A stretch of DNA of 6,308 bases from Candidatus Luteimonas excrementigallinarum (GTDB taxonomy: Bacteria; Pseudomonadota; Gammaproteobacteria; Xanthomonadales; Xanthomonadaceae): NCBI GenBank assembly GCA_019115725.1, contig DXCY01000261.1, forward strand, positions 1 through 6,308, written 5' to 3'. A program made the translations under genes and the position numbers. Of this stretch, positions 1 through 5,847 are shown piece after piece; position 1 is the stretch's first letter, and each line of letters opens with the position of its first letter. The notes under the pieces are model-generated. The model worked only from the letters and a program-made list of their open reading frames with translations, was not told the origin of the DNA and did no database searches.

Positions 1-357
1 ACCGTGAGCAAGGTGCTCAAGCCGCTGGCCCAGGCCGGGCTGGTGGAAGGCTTCCGCGGTGCCCACGGGGGCTACCGGCTGACCCGCCCCCCGGGCGAAA
101 TCAGCCTGCTCGAGATCGTCGAGGCCATGGAAGGGCCGATCGCGATGACCGAGTGCAGCCTCGACGAGCATGTGTGCGGCATCGCCAGCCAGTGCGGCGT
201 GCGCGCCAACTGGCGCCGCATCAACGATGTGGTCGCCGCCGCGCTCAGTGACGTGAGCCTGGCGCAGATGTTTGCAGAAGCACCCGCGTCCGCAGACGTT
301 CCTCCCCCACCCCCGTCCGGGGCCAGGCGCATCGACGCCCGCCTCGCCGGCAACTGA
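1..357 (+). CDS. Rrf2-family SUF operon regulator, 5'-truncated by the window edge
   Basis: This is the C-terminal 118 residues of a winged-helix Rrf2-family transcription regulator. The frame is open from base 1 (ACC, Thr), so the GTG at base 4 is probably an internal Val codon and not the start. Rrf2 proteins are usually about 130-165 residues, so roughly 30-45 N-terminal residues, including much of the helix-turn-helix, lie outside. Visible are the end of the DNA-binding helix (VSKVLKPLAQAGLV), the wing (FRGAHGGYRLT), the LLEIVEAMEGP dimer helix and three cysteines at codons 154, 175 and 193 (C-x6-C-x5-C), the expected Fe-S ligand region. IscR has C-x5-C-x5-C plus His three residues later; here that position is Arg. 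The tail is proline-rich (PPPPP, codons 301-315). The stop lies 14 bases before sufB, so the two are probably cotranscribed and autoregulated. The pattern fits the 'SUF system Fe-S cluster assembly regulator' subfamily of xanthomonads. Cluster type and target sites are inferred, not seen. Confidence 0.93.
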   Translation, partial: TVSKVLKPLAQAGLVEGFRGAHGGYRLTRPPGEISLLEIVEAMEGPIAMTECSLDEHVCGIASQCGVRANWRRINDVVAAALSDVSLAQMFAEAPASADVPPPPPSGARRIDARLAGN

Positions 358-371
358 AACACAGGCAGCCT

Positions 372-1847
372 ATGGCCACCCAGATCATCGAACCCGTATT
401 GGAAGAAGAGCGCCCCAACGCGCTGGTGCACGAACAGCTCGGCCGCAAGTACGAGGCCGGCTTCATCACCGACATTGAATCCGAATCGCTCCCGCCGGGC
501 CTGGACGAGGACACCATCCGTGCCCTCTCGGCCAAGAAGGAAGAGCCCGAGTGGATGCTTGAATGGCGCCTGGCCGCCTACCGCCACTGGCTGACCATGC
601 CGGTGCCGAAGTGGGCGCGGCTGAACATCCAGCCGATCGACTTCCAGGCACTCAGCTACTACTCCGCCCCCAAGGGCCCGAAGTACCAGTCGCTGGACGA
701 AGTGCCGCAGGAACTGCTGGACACCTACGAAAAGCTCGGTGTGCCGCTGCACGAACGCGCCAAGCTGGCCGGTGTGGCGGTGGACGCGGTGTTCGATTCG
801 GTCTCCGTCGGCACCACGTTCCAGAAGGAGCTGAAGGAAGCCGGGGTGATCTTCTGCTCCATGTCCGAAGCCATCAAGGAGCACCCGGAACTGGTGAAAA
901 AGTACCTCGGCACCGTGGTGCCGGTGGGCGACAACTACTTCGCCGCGCTGAACTCCGCAGTGTTCTCGGACGGCAGCTTCGTGTTCATCCCCAAGGGTGT
1001 GCGCTGCCCGATGGAGCTCTCCACCTACTTCCGCATCAACGCCAACCACACCGGCCAGTTCGAACGCACGCTGATCATCTGCGAGGACAAGGGCCACGTG
1101 TCCTACCTCGAAGGCTGCACCGCGCCGATGCGCGACGAGAACCAGCTGCACGCCGCGGTGGTCGAGCTGGTGGCGCTGGAAGATGCCGAGATCAAGTACT
1201 CCACGGTGCAGAACTGGTACCCGGGCGACGAGAACGGCGTCGGTGGCATCTACAACTTCGTGACCAAGCGCGCCGAGTGCCGCGGTGACCGCAGCAAGGT
1301 GGTCTGGACCCAGGTGGAAACCGGTTCGGCGATCACCTGGAAGTACCCCTCCTGCGTGCTGCTGGGCGACGACTCGGTGGGCGAATTCCACTCCGTAGCC
1401 CTCACCCACCATGCCCAGCAGGCCGATACCGGCACCAAGATGATCCACGTGGGCAAGCGCACCAAGTCGAAGATCATCAGCAAGGGCATCAGCGCCGGGC
1501 GCGGGCAGAACACCTACCGCGGCCTGGTCAAGGTGGACCGCAACGCCGAAGGCGCGCGCAACTTCACCGAGTGCGACTCGCTGCTGATCGGCAAGAAGTG
1601 CGGCGCACACACCTTCCCCTACATCGAGGTCAAGAACCCGACCGCGACCGTCGAGCACGAGGCCACCACCTCCAAGATCAGCGACGACCAGCTGTTCTAC
1701 TGCCGCTCGCGCGGGATTTCGGAAGAGGACGCGATCAGCCTGATCGTCGACGGCTTCTGCAAGGCGGTCTTCCGCGAACTGCCGATGGAGTTCGCGATCG
1801 AGGCCAAGGCGCTGCTTGATATCAGCCTGGAAGGCAGCGTCGGCTGA
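372..1847 (+). CDS. sufB: Fe-S cluster assembly scaffold protein SufB
   Basis: SufB is the core subunit of the cytoplasmic SufBCD scaffold. It receives persulfide sulfur and, with SufD, forms the site where the nascent Fe-S cluster is built. The 491-residue length is close to E. coli SufB (495), and the family signatures are clear: FDSVSVGTT (142-149), PKGVRCPMELSTYFRIN (207-223), TGSAITWKYPSC (317-328), TKMIHVGKRTKSKIISKGIS (355-374) and FCKAVFRELPMEFA (462-475). By alignment from memory, C401 matches the essential E. coli C405, H429/E430 match H433/E434, and C249, R221 and N223 match C254, R226 and N228 of the proposed sulfur-transfer tunnel. The E. coli CxxCxxxC motif near residue 80 is absent, and a lysine- and proline-containing stretch (99-109) takes its place. 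The ATG at 372 is preceded by a weak AGG (363-365) and keeps the usual N-terminus. First structural gene of the operon, 14 bases after the regulator. Confidence 0.98.
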   Translation: MATQIIEPVLEEERPNALVHEQLGRKYEAGFITDIESESLPPGLDEDTIRALSAKKEEPEWMLEWRLAAYRHWLTMPVPKWARLNIQPIDFQALSYYSAPKGPKYQSLDEVPQELLDTYEKLGVPLHERAKLAGVAVDAVFDSVSVGTTFQKELKEAGVIFCSMSEAIKEHPELVKKYLGTVVPVGDNYFAALNSAVFSDGSFVFIPKGVRCPMELSTYFRINANHTGQFERTLIICEDKGHVSYLEGCTAPMRDENQLHAAVVELVALEDAEIKYSTVQNWYPGDENGVGGIYNFVTKRAECRGDRSKVVWTQVETGSAITWKYPSCVLLGDDSVGEFHSVALTHHAQQADTGTKMIHVGKRTKSKIISKGISAGRGQNTYRGLVKVDRNAEGARNFTECDSLLIGKKCGAHTFPYIEVKNPTATVEHEATTSKISDDQLFYCRSRGISEEDAISLIVDGFCKAVFRELPMEFAIEAKALLDISLEGSVG

Positions 1848-1871
1848 CCTTCGCGGCGCTTCCATTCCGGG

Positions 1872-1887
1872 GCGGGCCGCGGCCCGC
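1872..1887 (+). other. Perfect 16-bp palindrome / hairpin in the sufB-sufC gap
   Basis: GCGGGCCGCGGCCCGC is its own reverse complement. As RNA it can fold into a 6-bp all-GC stem (1872-1877 with 1882-1887) closed by a CGCG tetraloop. It starts 25 bases after the sufB stop. No T-run follows, so a classical intrinsic terminator is unlikely. It could act as an mRNA-stabilising or attenuating structure, or as a dyad protein site. The sequence shows the symmetry only; function is inference, and GC-rich noncoding DNA yields such palindromes by chance more often than balanced DNA does. Confidence 0.5.
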
Positions 1888-1907
1888 GCATACAGAACAG
1901 ACCAACC

Positions 1908-1922
1908 GGCGGGCTCCCCGCC
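1908..1922 (+). other. Hairpin immediately upstream of the sufC ribosome binding site
   Basis: GGCGGG (1908-1913) can pair with CCCGCC (1917-1922) across a CTC loop, giving a 6-bp all-GC stem. It ends four bases before the sufC Shine-Dalgarno (GGGA, 1927-1930). A stem at this spacing would sit at the edge of the initiating ribosome and could tune SufC translation, or could block 3'-to-5' decay once the sufB segment is degraded. No sensor domain or alternative fold is evident, so this is a structural observation only. Confidence 0.45.
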
Positions 1923-1926
1923 TCAT

Positions 1927-1930
1927 GGGA
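1927..1930 (+). promoter_or_regulatory. Ribosome binding site of sufC
   Basis: GGGA with an 8-base spacer to the ATG at 1939. It fixes the sufC start: the same frame is open further upstream (back to an ATG at 1816 inside sufB), but the residues encoded before 1939 do not resemble SufC, and the family N-terminus (MLKIENLHASI) begins exactly at 1939. Confidence 0.7.
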
Positions 1931-1938
1931 AACACATC

Positions 1939-2700
1939 ATGCTCAAGATTGAAAACCTCCACGCCAGCATCAACGGGCGCGAAATCCTCAAGGGCCTGAC
2001 CCTGGACCTGCAGCCGGGCAAGGTGCACGCCATCATGGGTCCCAACGGCGCCGGCAAGTCCACGCTGGGCAACATCCTCGCCGGGCGCGACGGCTACGAG
2101 ATCACCGAAGGCACCGTCGAGTTCGACGGCAAGCCGCTGCTCGAGCTGGAGCCCGAGGAACGCGCCGCCGCCGGCCTGTTCCTGGCCTTCCAGTACCCGG
2201 TCGAGATCCCGGGCGTGAACAACACCTACTTCCTGCGCAGCTCGCTCAACGCCCAGCGCAAGGCGCGCGGCGAAGAGGAGCTGGACTCGATGGAGTTCCT
2301 CAAGCTGGTGCGCGAGAAGCTCTCGGTCCTGCACCTGGACGACAAGCTGCTGCACCGCGGCGTCAACGAGGGCTTCTCGGGCGGCGAAAAGAAGCGCAAC
2401 GAGATCTTCCAGATGGCCGTGCTGGAGCCGAAGCTGGCGATCCTGGACGAAACCGATTCAGGCCTCGACATCGACGCCCTGCGCCACGTCGCCGATGGCG
2501 TGAACGCACTGCGTTCGCCGGACCGCGCGTTCCTGGTGATCACCCATTACCAGCGCCTGCTCGACTACATCCGCCCGGACGTGGTGCACGTGCTGGCCGA
2601 CGGCCGCATCGTTGAAAGCGGCGGGCCGGAGCTGGCCGAGCAGCTGGAAGAGCACGGCTACTCCTGGGTCAAGGACCGCATTGCACCGGAGGTCGCATGA
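1939..2700 (+). CDS. sufC: Fe-S cluster assembly ATPase SufC
   Basis: SufC is the ABC-type ATPase of the SufBCD scaffold. It binds the C-terminal regions of SufB and SufD, and its ATP-driven dimerisation opens the scaffold for cluster assembly. It is soluble and has no transport role. The 253 residues are close to E. coli SufC (248). Every nucleotide-binding element is present: Walker A GPNGAGKST (34-42), Q-loop Q85 in LAFQYPVEIPG, signature FSGGEKKRNE (146-155), Walker B LAILDE (166-171), D-loop SGLD (174-177) and switch His H203 in VITHY. The FSGGEKKR form of the signature and the NNTYFLR segment (94-100) are typical of SufC and separate it from transporter ATPases. The stop overlaps the sufD start (ATGA at 2697-2700), so translation of the two partners is probably coupled. 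It is the only structural gene here separated from its upstream neighbour by a sizeable gap (91 bases). Confidence 0.98.
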   Translation: MLKIENLHASINGREILKGLTLDLQPGKVHAIMGPNGAGKSTLGNILAGRDGYEITEGTVEFDGKPLLELEPEERAAAGLFLAFQYPVEIPGVNNTYFLRSSLNAQRKARGEEELDSMEFLKLVREKLSVLHLDDKLLHRGVNEGFSGGEKKRNEIFQMAVLEPKLAILDETDSGLDIDALRHVADGVNALRSPDRAFLVITHYQRLLDYIRPDVVHVLADGRIVESGGPELAEQLEEHGYSWVKDRIAPEVA

Positions 2701-3944
2701 GTACCCTGCTGCAATCGCTGGCCACCGGTTTCGAGGGCGACGCCGCCGACCGCGCCGCGCTGGACGCGACCCTGGGCGACGGTCTGCCGGGCCCGCGCAG
2801 CGAGGCCTGGAAGTACACCCCGCTGCGCGCGCTCGAGCGCCGCGAGTTCACCCCTGCCAGCGCCGCGGTTGAAATCGATCCGGCCCTGCTGGAAGGCATC
2901 CCGGCCCCGCGCCTCGTGTTCGTCAACGGCCGCTACGCCGAAGCGCTGTCGGACCGCGAAGGTCTGGATGGCGCGATCGAGGTCGCCACCGAAGCCGTTT
3001 CCGGCGATGACCCGCGCTATGCGGGTGCCGACGCCGTCTTCGCCCGCCTGGCCACAAACCTGGCCCGCCAGGGCGTGCGTGTGACCGTGCCTGCCGGCAC
3101 CCGCGTGGAGCGCCCGCTGCAGCTGGTGTTCGTGGGTGCGCCGCAGGATGGCGCCGAGCTGGCCTGGCACCTGCGCCACCGGATTGAACTGGGCGCCGAA
3201 GCCCGCCTGGCCATTGCCGAGCACCATCTGGTCGCCGGTGAGCATCGCCATCTGGACAACGCGCTGATGGAAATCACCGTGGGCGCGAACGCCGAGCTGG
3301 AGCATGCCCGCATCCAGTCCGGCGCAGACGGCGCCACCGCCTTCCTGCGCACCGAAGCCGAGCTGGCCGAATCCTCCCACTATCGCCGGGTCGACGTGGA
3401 GCTGGGCGGCGCGCTGTCGCGCCACGAGCTCAACGTGCGCCTGACCGGCAACGAGGCCCGCCTGGACGCCAACGGCGTACTGCTGGCCGCCGGCCGCCGC
3501 CACCTGGATACCCGTCTGGGCATCGAGCACATTGCCCGCGACACGTCCTGCGGCCTGCTCTGGCGCGGGATCGGCACCGGCCGCGGCCGGGTTGTGTTCC
3601 ACGGCGGTATCACCATCGAGGCCGGCGCCGACGGCACCGATGCCCGCCTGTCGAACAAGAACCTGCTGCTGTCGGCCAACGCCGAGATCGATACCCAGCC
3701 GGTGCTGGTGATCCACGCCGACGAAGTGGAAGCCGCCCACGGCGCCACCGTGGGCCAGCTCGAGGAGGGCGCGCTGTTCTACATGCGCTCGCGCGGCCTG
3801 TCCGAGCGCGAAGCCCGGGTACTGCTGACCCAGGCCTTCACCCTCGAACCGCTGGCCGCGGTGGAGGACCCGGCCCTGCGCGAGGCAATGGAAACCCGCC
3901 TGGCAGCGACCCTTGAAACCGTGTCAGGCGTGGCGGGCGGATGA
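2697..3944 (+). CDS. sufD: Fe-S cluster assembly scaffold protein SufD
   Basis: SufD is the SufB paralogue of the SufBCD complex. It pairs with SufB through its beta-helix, and a conserved histidine at the interface takes part in cluster formation; it is also linked to iron acquisition in E. coli. The 415 residues compare with 423 in E. coli. Diagnostic features are the N-terminal RSEAWKYTPL motif (34-43), the weakly conserved beta-helix core (about 125-345) and the C-terminal segment with SNKNLLLSANAEIDTQP (319-335), AHGATVG (347-353) and FYMRSRGLSE (361-370). H348 matches the essential E. coli H360. The position of E. coli C358 is Ala (A346). The ATG overlaps the sufC stop, and the protein's own TGA overlaps the sufS ATG at 3941. 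The many Ala, Arg and Glu residues fit the genome's GC bias rather than transfer. Confidence 0.97.
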   Translation: MSTLLQSLATGFEGDAADRAALDATLGDGLPGPRSEAWKYTPLRALERREFTPASAAVEIDPALLEGIPAPRLVFVNGRYAEALSDREGLDGAIEVATEAVSGDDPRYAGADAVFARLATNLARQGVRVTVPAGTRVERPLQLVFVGAPQDGAELAWHLRHRIELGAEARLAIAEHHLVAGEHRHLDNALMEITVGANAELEHARIQSGADGATAFLRTEAELAESSHYRRVDVELGGALSRHELNVRLTGNEARLDANGVLLAAGRRHLDTRLGIEHIARDTSCGLLWRGIGTGRGRVVFHGGITIEAGADGTDARLSNKNLLLSANAEIDTQPVLVIHADEVEAAHGATVGQLEEGALFYMRSRGLSEREARVLLTQAFTLEPLAAVEDPALREAMETRLAATLETVSGVAGG

Positions 3945-5191
3945 GCGCCCGTCCGGACGGGATCGACGCCGCGGCGGACGTGGACTGGACCCGCGTCCGC
4001 GCGGATTTCCCCCTGCTGCAGCGCCAGGTACACGGCAAACCGCTGGTGTACCTGGACAGTGCCAACACCGCGCAGAAACCCGGCGCGGTGATCGAGGCGG
4101 TGGACCGCTTCTACCGCCAGCACAACGCCAACGTCAGCCGCGCCGTGCACCAGCTCGGCAGCGAGGCCACCGAGGCCTACGAGGCCGCCCGGCGCAAGCT
4201 GGCCGGCTTCATCAACGCCCGCCCGGACGAGCTGGTGCTGTGCAGCGGCACCACCTTCGCCATCAACCTGGTGGCGTATTCGTGGGCGCTGCCCCGGCTC
4301 AAAGCCGGCGATGTGATCCTGGTGTCGCGCATGGAGCATCATGCCAACATCGTGCCCTGGCAGCTGGTGGCCGAGCGCACCGGCGCGATCATTCGCGTGG
4401 CCGAGATCACCCCCGATGGCAGCCTTGATCTGGAAGCCCTGCACAAGGCGATGACGCCGGAAGTGAAGCTGCTTGCCATCACCCAGGTATCCAACCTGCT
4501 GGGCACGGTGAACCCCGTGCGCGAGATCTGCCGCGAAGCCCGGCGCCGTGGCATTGCCACCCTGGTGGACGGCTCCCAGGCCATGCCCCACCGCCCGGTG
4601 GACGTGACCGCGATCGGCTGCGACTTCTACGCCTTCACCGGCCACAAGATGTGCGGCCCCACCGGCACCGGCGTGCTGTGGGCCCGGCGCGAGCATCTGG
4701 AAGCCATGCCGCCCTTCCTCGGCGGTGGCGAGATGATCAGGGAAGTCAGCTTCGAGGGCACGGTGTTCAACGACCCGCCGCACCGCTTCGAGGCCGGCAC
4801 GCCCAATATCGCCGGCTTCGTCGGCCTGGGCGCGGCAGTGGACTACCTGCAGGGCATCGGCATGGCCGCCATCGAAGCGCGCGAAGCCGAACTGCTGGCG
4901 CACCTGACCGAGGAAATGGACCGCATCGAAGGCCTGCGGATCATCGGCCGGGCGCCGGAAAAGGCCGCCGTGGTGTCATTCCTGGTCGAAGGCGCGCACG
5001 CGCACGATCTGGCCACGCTGCTCGACCTGGAAGGCGTGGCCGTGCGCTCGGGCCAGCACTGCGCGCACCCGCTGCTGCAGTTCTACGGCGTGGCCGCCAC
5101 CTGCCGCGCGTCGCTGGCGTTCTACAACACGCATGAGGAGATCGACGCCTTCATCGCCGGCCTGCACAAGGTGCGGACCCTGCTCGGCTGA
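3941..5191 (+). CDS. sufS: Cysteine desulfurase SufS (group II, PLP-dependent)
   Basis: SufS converts L-cysteine to L-alanine and holds the sulfur as a cysteine persulfide, which goes to SufB, normally through SufE. The 416 residues compare with 406 in E. coli. Catalytic features are present: PLP-binding Lys K236 in FTGHKMCGPTG (E. coli K226), H134 in MEHHANIVPW, D210 and Q213 in VDGSQ stacking on and bonding to PLP, persulfide Cys C374 in RSGQHCAHP (E. coli C364), and substrate-binding R389 in TCRASLAFYNTHEE. The RSGxHC context and short active-site loop make this group II (SufS/CsdA), not IscS. By alignment from memory, the E. coli dimer-interface residues R92, E96 and E250 are here S102, F106 and L260. 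The start overlaps the sufD stop by ATGA; about 15 extra N-terminal residues precede the conserved WTRVRADFPLL. No sufE or sufU gene follows, so the sulfur acceptor must be encoded elsewhere. Confidence 0.97.
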   Translation: MSARPDGIDAAADVDWTRVRADFPLLQRQVHGKPLVYLDSANTAQKPGAVIEAVDRFYRQHNANVSRAVHQLGSEATEAYEAARRKLAGFINARPDELVLCSGTTFAINLVAYSWALPRLKAGDVILVSRMEHHANIVPWQLVAERTGAIIRVAEITPDGSLDLEALHKAMTPEVKLLAITQVSNLLGTVNPVREICREARRRGIATLVDGSQAMPHRPVDVTAIGCDFYAFTGHKMCGPTGTGVLWARREHLEAMPPFLGGGEMIREVSFEGTVFNDPPHRFEAGTPNIAGFVGLGAAVDYLQGIGMAAIEAREAELLAHLTEEMDRIEGLRIIGRAPEKAAVVSFLVEGAHAHDLATLLDLEGVAVRSGQHCAHPLLQFYGVAATCRASLAFYNTHEEIDAFIAGLHKVRTLLG

Positions 5192-5198
5192 GCCTCAC

Positions 5199-5741
5199 AT
5201 GACCAGACTGCAATTCAGGCCGGCGACGGTGGCCGATATCGATGCCATCGTGGCGCTGGTGACTTCCGCCTACCGCGGTGACGCCAGCCGCGCCGGCTGG
5301 ACCACCGAGGCAGACCTCCTCGACGGCCCGCGGATCGATCCGGAGGTGCTGCGCGCCGACATCGAACGACCGCGCAGCATCGTGCTGCTGGCCACCTCCG
5401 ACGCGTCCGCCGACACGCTGCTGGCCTGCGCCCACGTGGCGGTGGAGGACGGCGCGGGTTACTTCGGCATGTTCGCGGTCCAGCCCGGTCGGCAGGGGGC
5501 GGGCACCGGCAGGACCATGCTTGAAGCGTGCGAACACATCGCCAGAGACACCTGGGGCATGGACACGATGCGCATGACGGTGATCACCCAGCGCGCGGAA
5601 CTCATCGCCTGGTACGAGCGCCGCGGCTATCGGCGCACGGGGGATTCCAAGCCCTTCCCCTACGGCGATGAGCGCTTCGGCATCCCCAAGCGCGACGACC
5701 TGCGCTTCGAGGTCCTGGAAAAACCCCTGCTACCCCCGTAG
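5199..5741 (+). CDS. GNAT-family N-acetyltransferase, substrate unknown
   Basis: A 180-residue single-domain GNAT protein that would transfer an acetyl group from acetyl-CoA to an amine. The start at 5199 is chosen because LQFRPATVADIDAIVALV (4-21) is the usual first strand and helix of the fold; the frame stays open upstream to an ATG at 5133 inside sufS, but those residues look like read-through. The acetyl-CoA pyrophosphate loop is MFAVQPGRQGAGTG (91-104), with Q99-x-x-G102-x-G104 matching the family Q/R-x-x-G-x-G/A rule. Y139 in AWYERRGYRRTG (137-148) is the likely general acid. The C-terminal segment with KRDDLRFEVLEKPL (164-177) occurs in a broad group of uncharacterised bacterial GNATs. 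The gene starts 7 bases after sufS, so it probably belongs to the suf transcript, although it is not a core SUF gene. The TAG stop lies within a REP-like palindrome. Whether it modifies a Suf protein, a small molecule or neither cannot be read from the sequence. Confidence 0.9.
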   Translation: MTRLQFRPATVADIDAIVALVTSAYRGDASRAGWTTEADLLDGPRIDPEVLRADIERPRSIVLLATSDASADTLLACAHVAVEDGAGYFGMFAVQPGRQGAGTGRTMLEACEHIARDTWGMDTMRMTVITQRAELIAWYERRGYRRTGDSKPFPYGDERFGIPKRDDLRFEVLEKPLLPP

Positions 5742-5761
5742 GTCGGGGCTTCGCCCCCGAC
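5738..5761 (+). repeat. GTAG-headed REP-like palindrome (SMAG-type)
   Basis: The tetranucleotide GTAG (5738-5741) is followed directly by a 7-bp stem, GTCGGGG (5742-5748) and CCCCGAC (5755-5761), closed by CTTCGC. A GTAG head next to a GC-rich stem-loop is the hallmark of the REP-like elements of Stenotrophomonas (called SMAG) and relatives, which RAYT-type transposases are thought to mobilise. Here the TAG of the head is also the stop codon of the acetyltransferase gene, so the element abuts the coding end with no spacer. It may slow 3' exonuclease decay of the suf mRNA or help end transcription, though no T-run follows. Only one copy is visible in this window, so its status as a dispersed repeat rests on resemblance to a known family. 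Confidence 0.65.
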
Positions 5762-5811
5762 ACCCTCGACGCCCCGCGTATTCGAACATCGCCCGCACCG
5801 GCCGCATAGAG

Positions 5812-5840
5812 CCGACCCGCGGCGCCTCCCCCGCTACAAT
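5812..5840 (+). promoter_or_regulatory. Candidate sigma-70 promoter for the Rieske gene
   Basis: TACAAT at 5835-5840 matches the TATAAT consensus at five of six bases. Seventeen bases upstream, CCGACC (5812-5817) keeps only the GAC of TTGACA, so the -35 is poor. A start point about seven bases after the -10 falls at 5847-5848, on the ATG of the Rieske gene. This would let that gene be expressed apart from the suf operon and would give a leaderless message. Inferred from the sequence alone; weak -35 boxes are common in this GC-rich group. Confidence 0.5.
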
Positions 5841-5847
5841 GACCGAC

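Noticed and set aside
311..322. CCCC-GTCC-GGGG hairpin near the end of the regulator gene as an attenuator
   Set aside because: Only four pairs, inside coding sequence for a proline-rich tail, with no T-run; expected by chance at this GC content.
72..1865. A 597-codon open frame on the minus strand across the regulator and sufB
   Set aside because: It lies opposite well-conserved genes and its product is a run of Val, Leu, Gly, His, Asp and Ala with no recognisable domain. Stop-free antisense frames are expected where third codon positions are nearly all G or C.
1816..1938. N-terminal extension of sufC from an ATG inside sufB
   Set aside because: The extra 41 residues do not resemble SufC, and a good ribosome binding site precedes the ATG at 1939, where the family N-terminus begins.
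2658..3740. A 360-codon minus-strand frame opposite sufD
   Set aside because: Same GC-driven antisense openness, with a low-complexity Gly/Ala/Val/Gln-rich product and no family motif.
3779..4903. A 374-codon minus-strand frame opposite sufS
   Set aside because: It mirrors the sufS codons and has no domain; the + strand frame carries all catalytic residues of a known enzyme.
5133..5198. N-terminal extension of the acetyltransferase from an ATG inside sufS
   Set aside because: The added residues (rich in Ser, Pro and Cys) are out-of-frame sufS sequence, and the GNAT fold starts just after the ATG at 5199.
5834..5837. CTAC as the inverted partner of the GTAG head, forming a two-copy REP pair
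   Set aside because: No palindromic stem adjoins this CTAC; it is part of the putative -10 region and looks coincidental.
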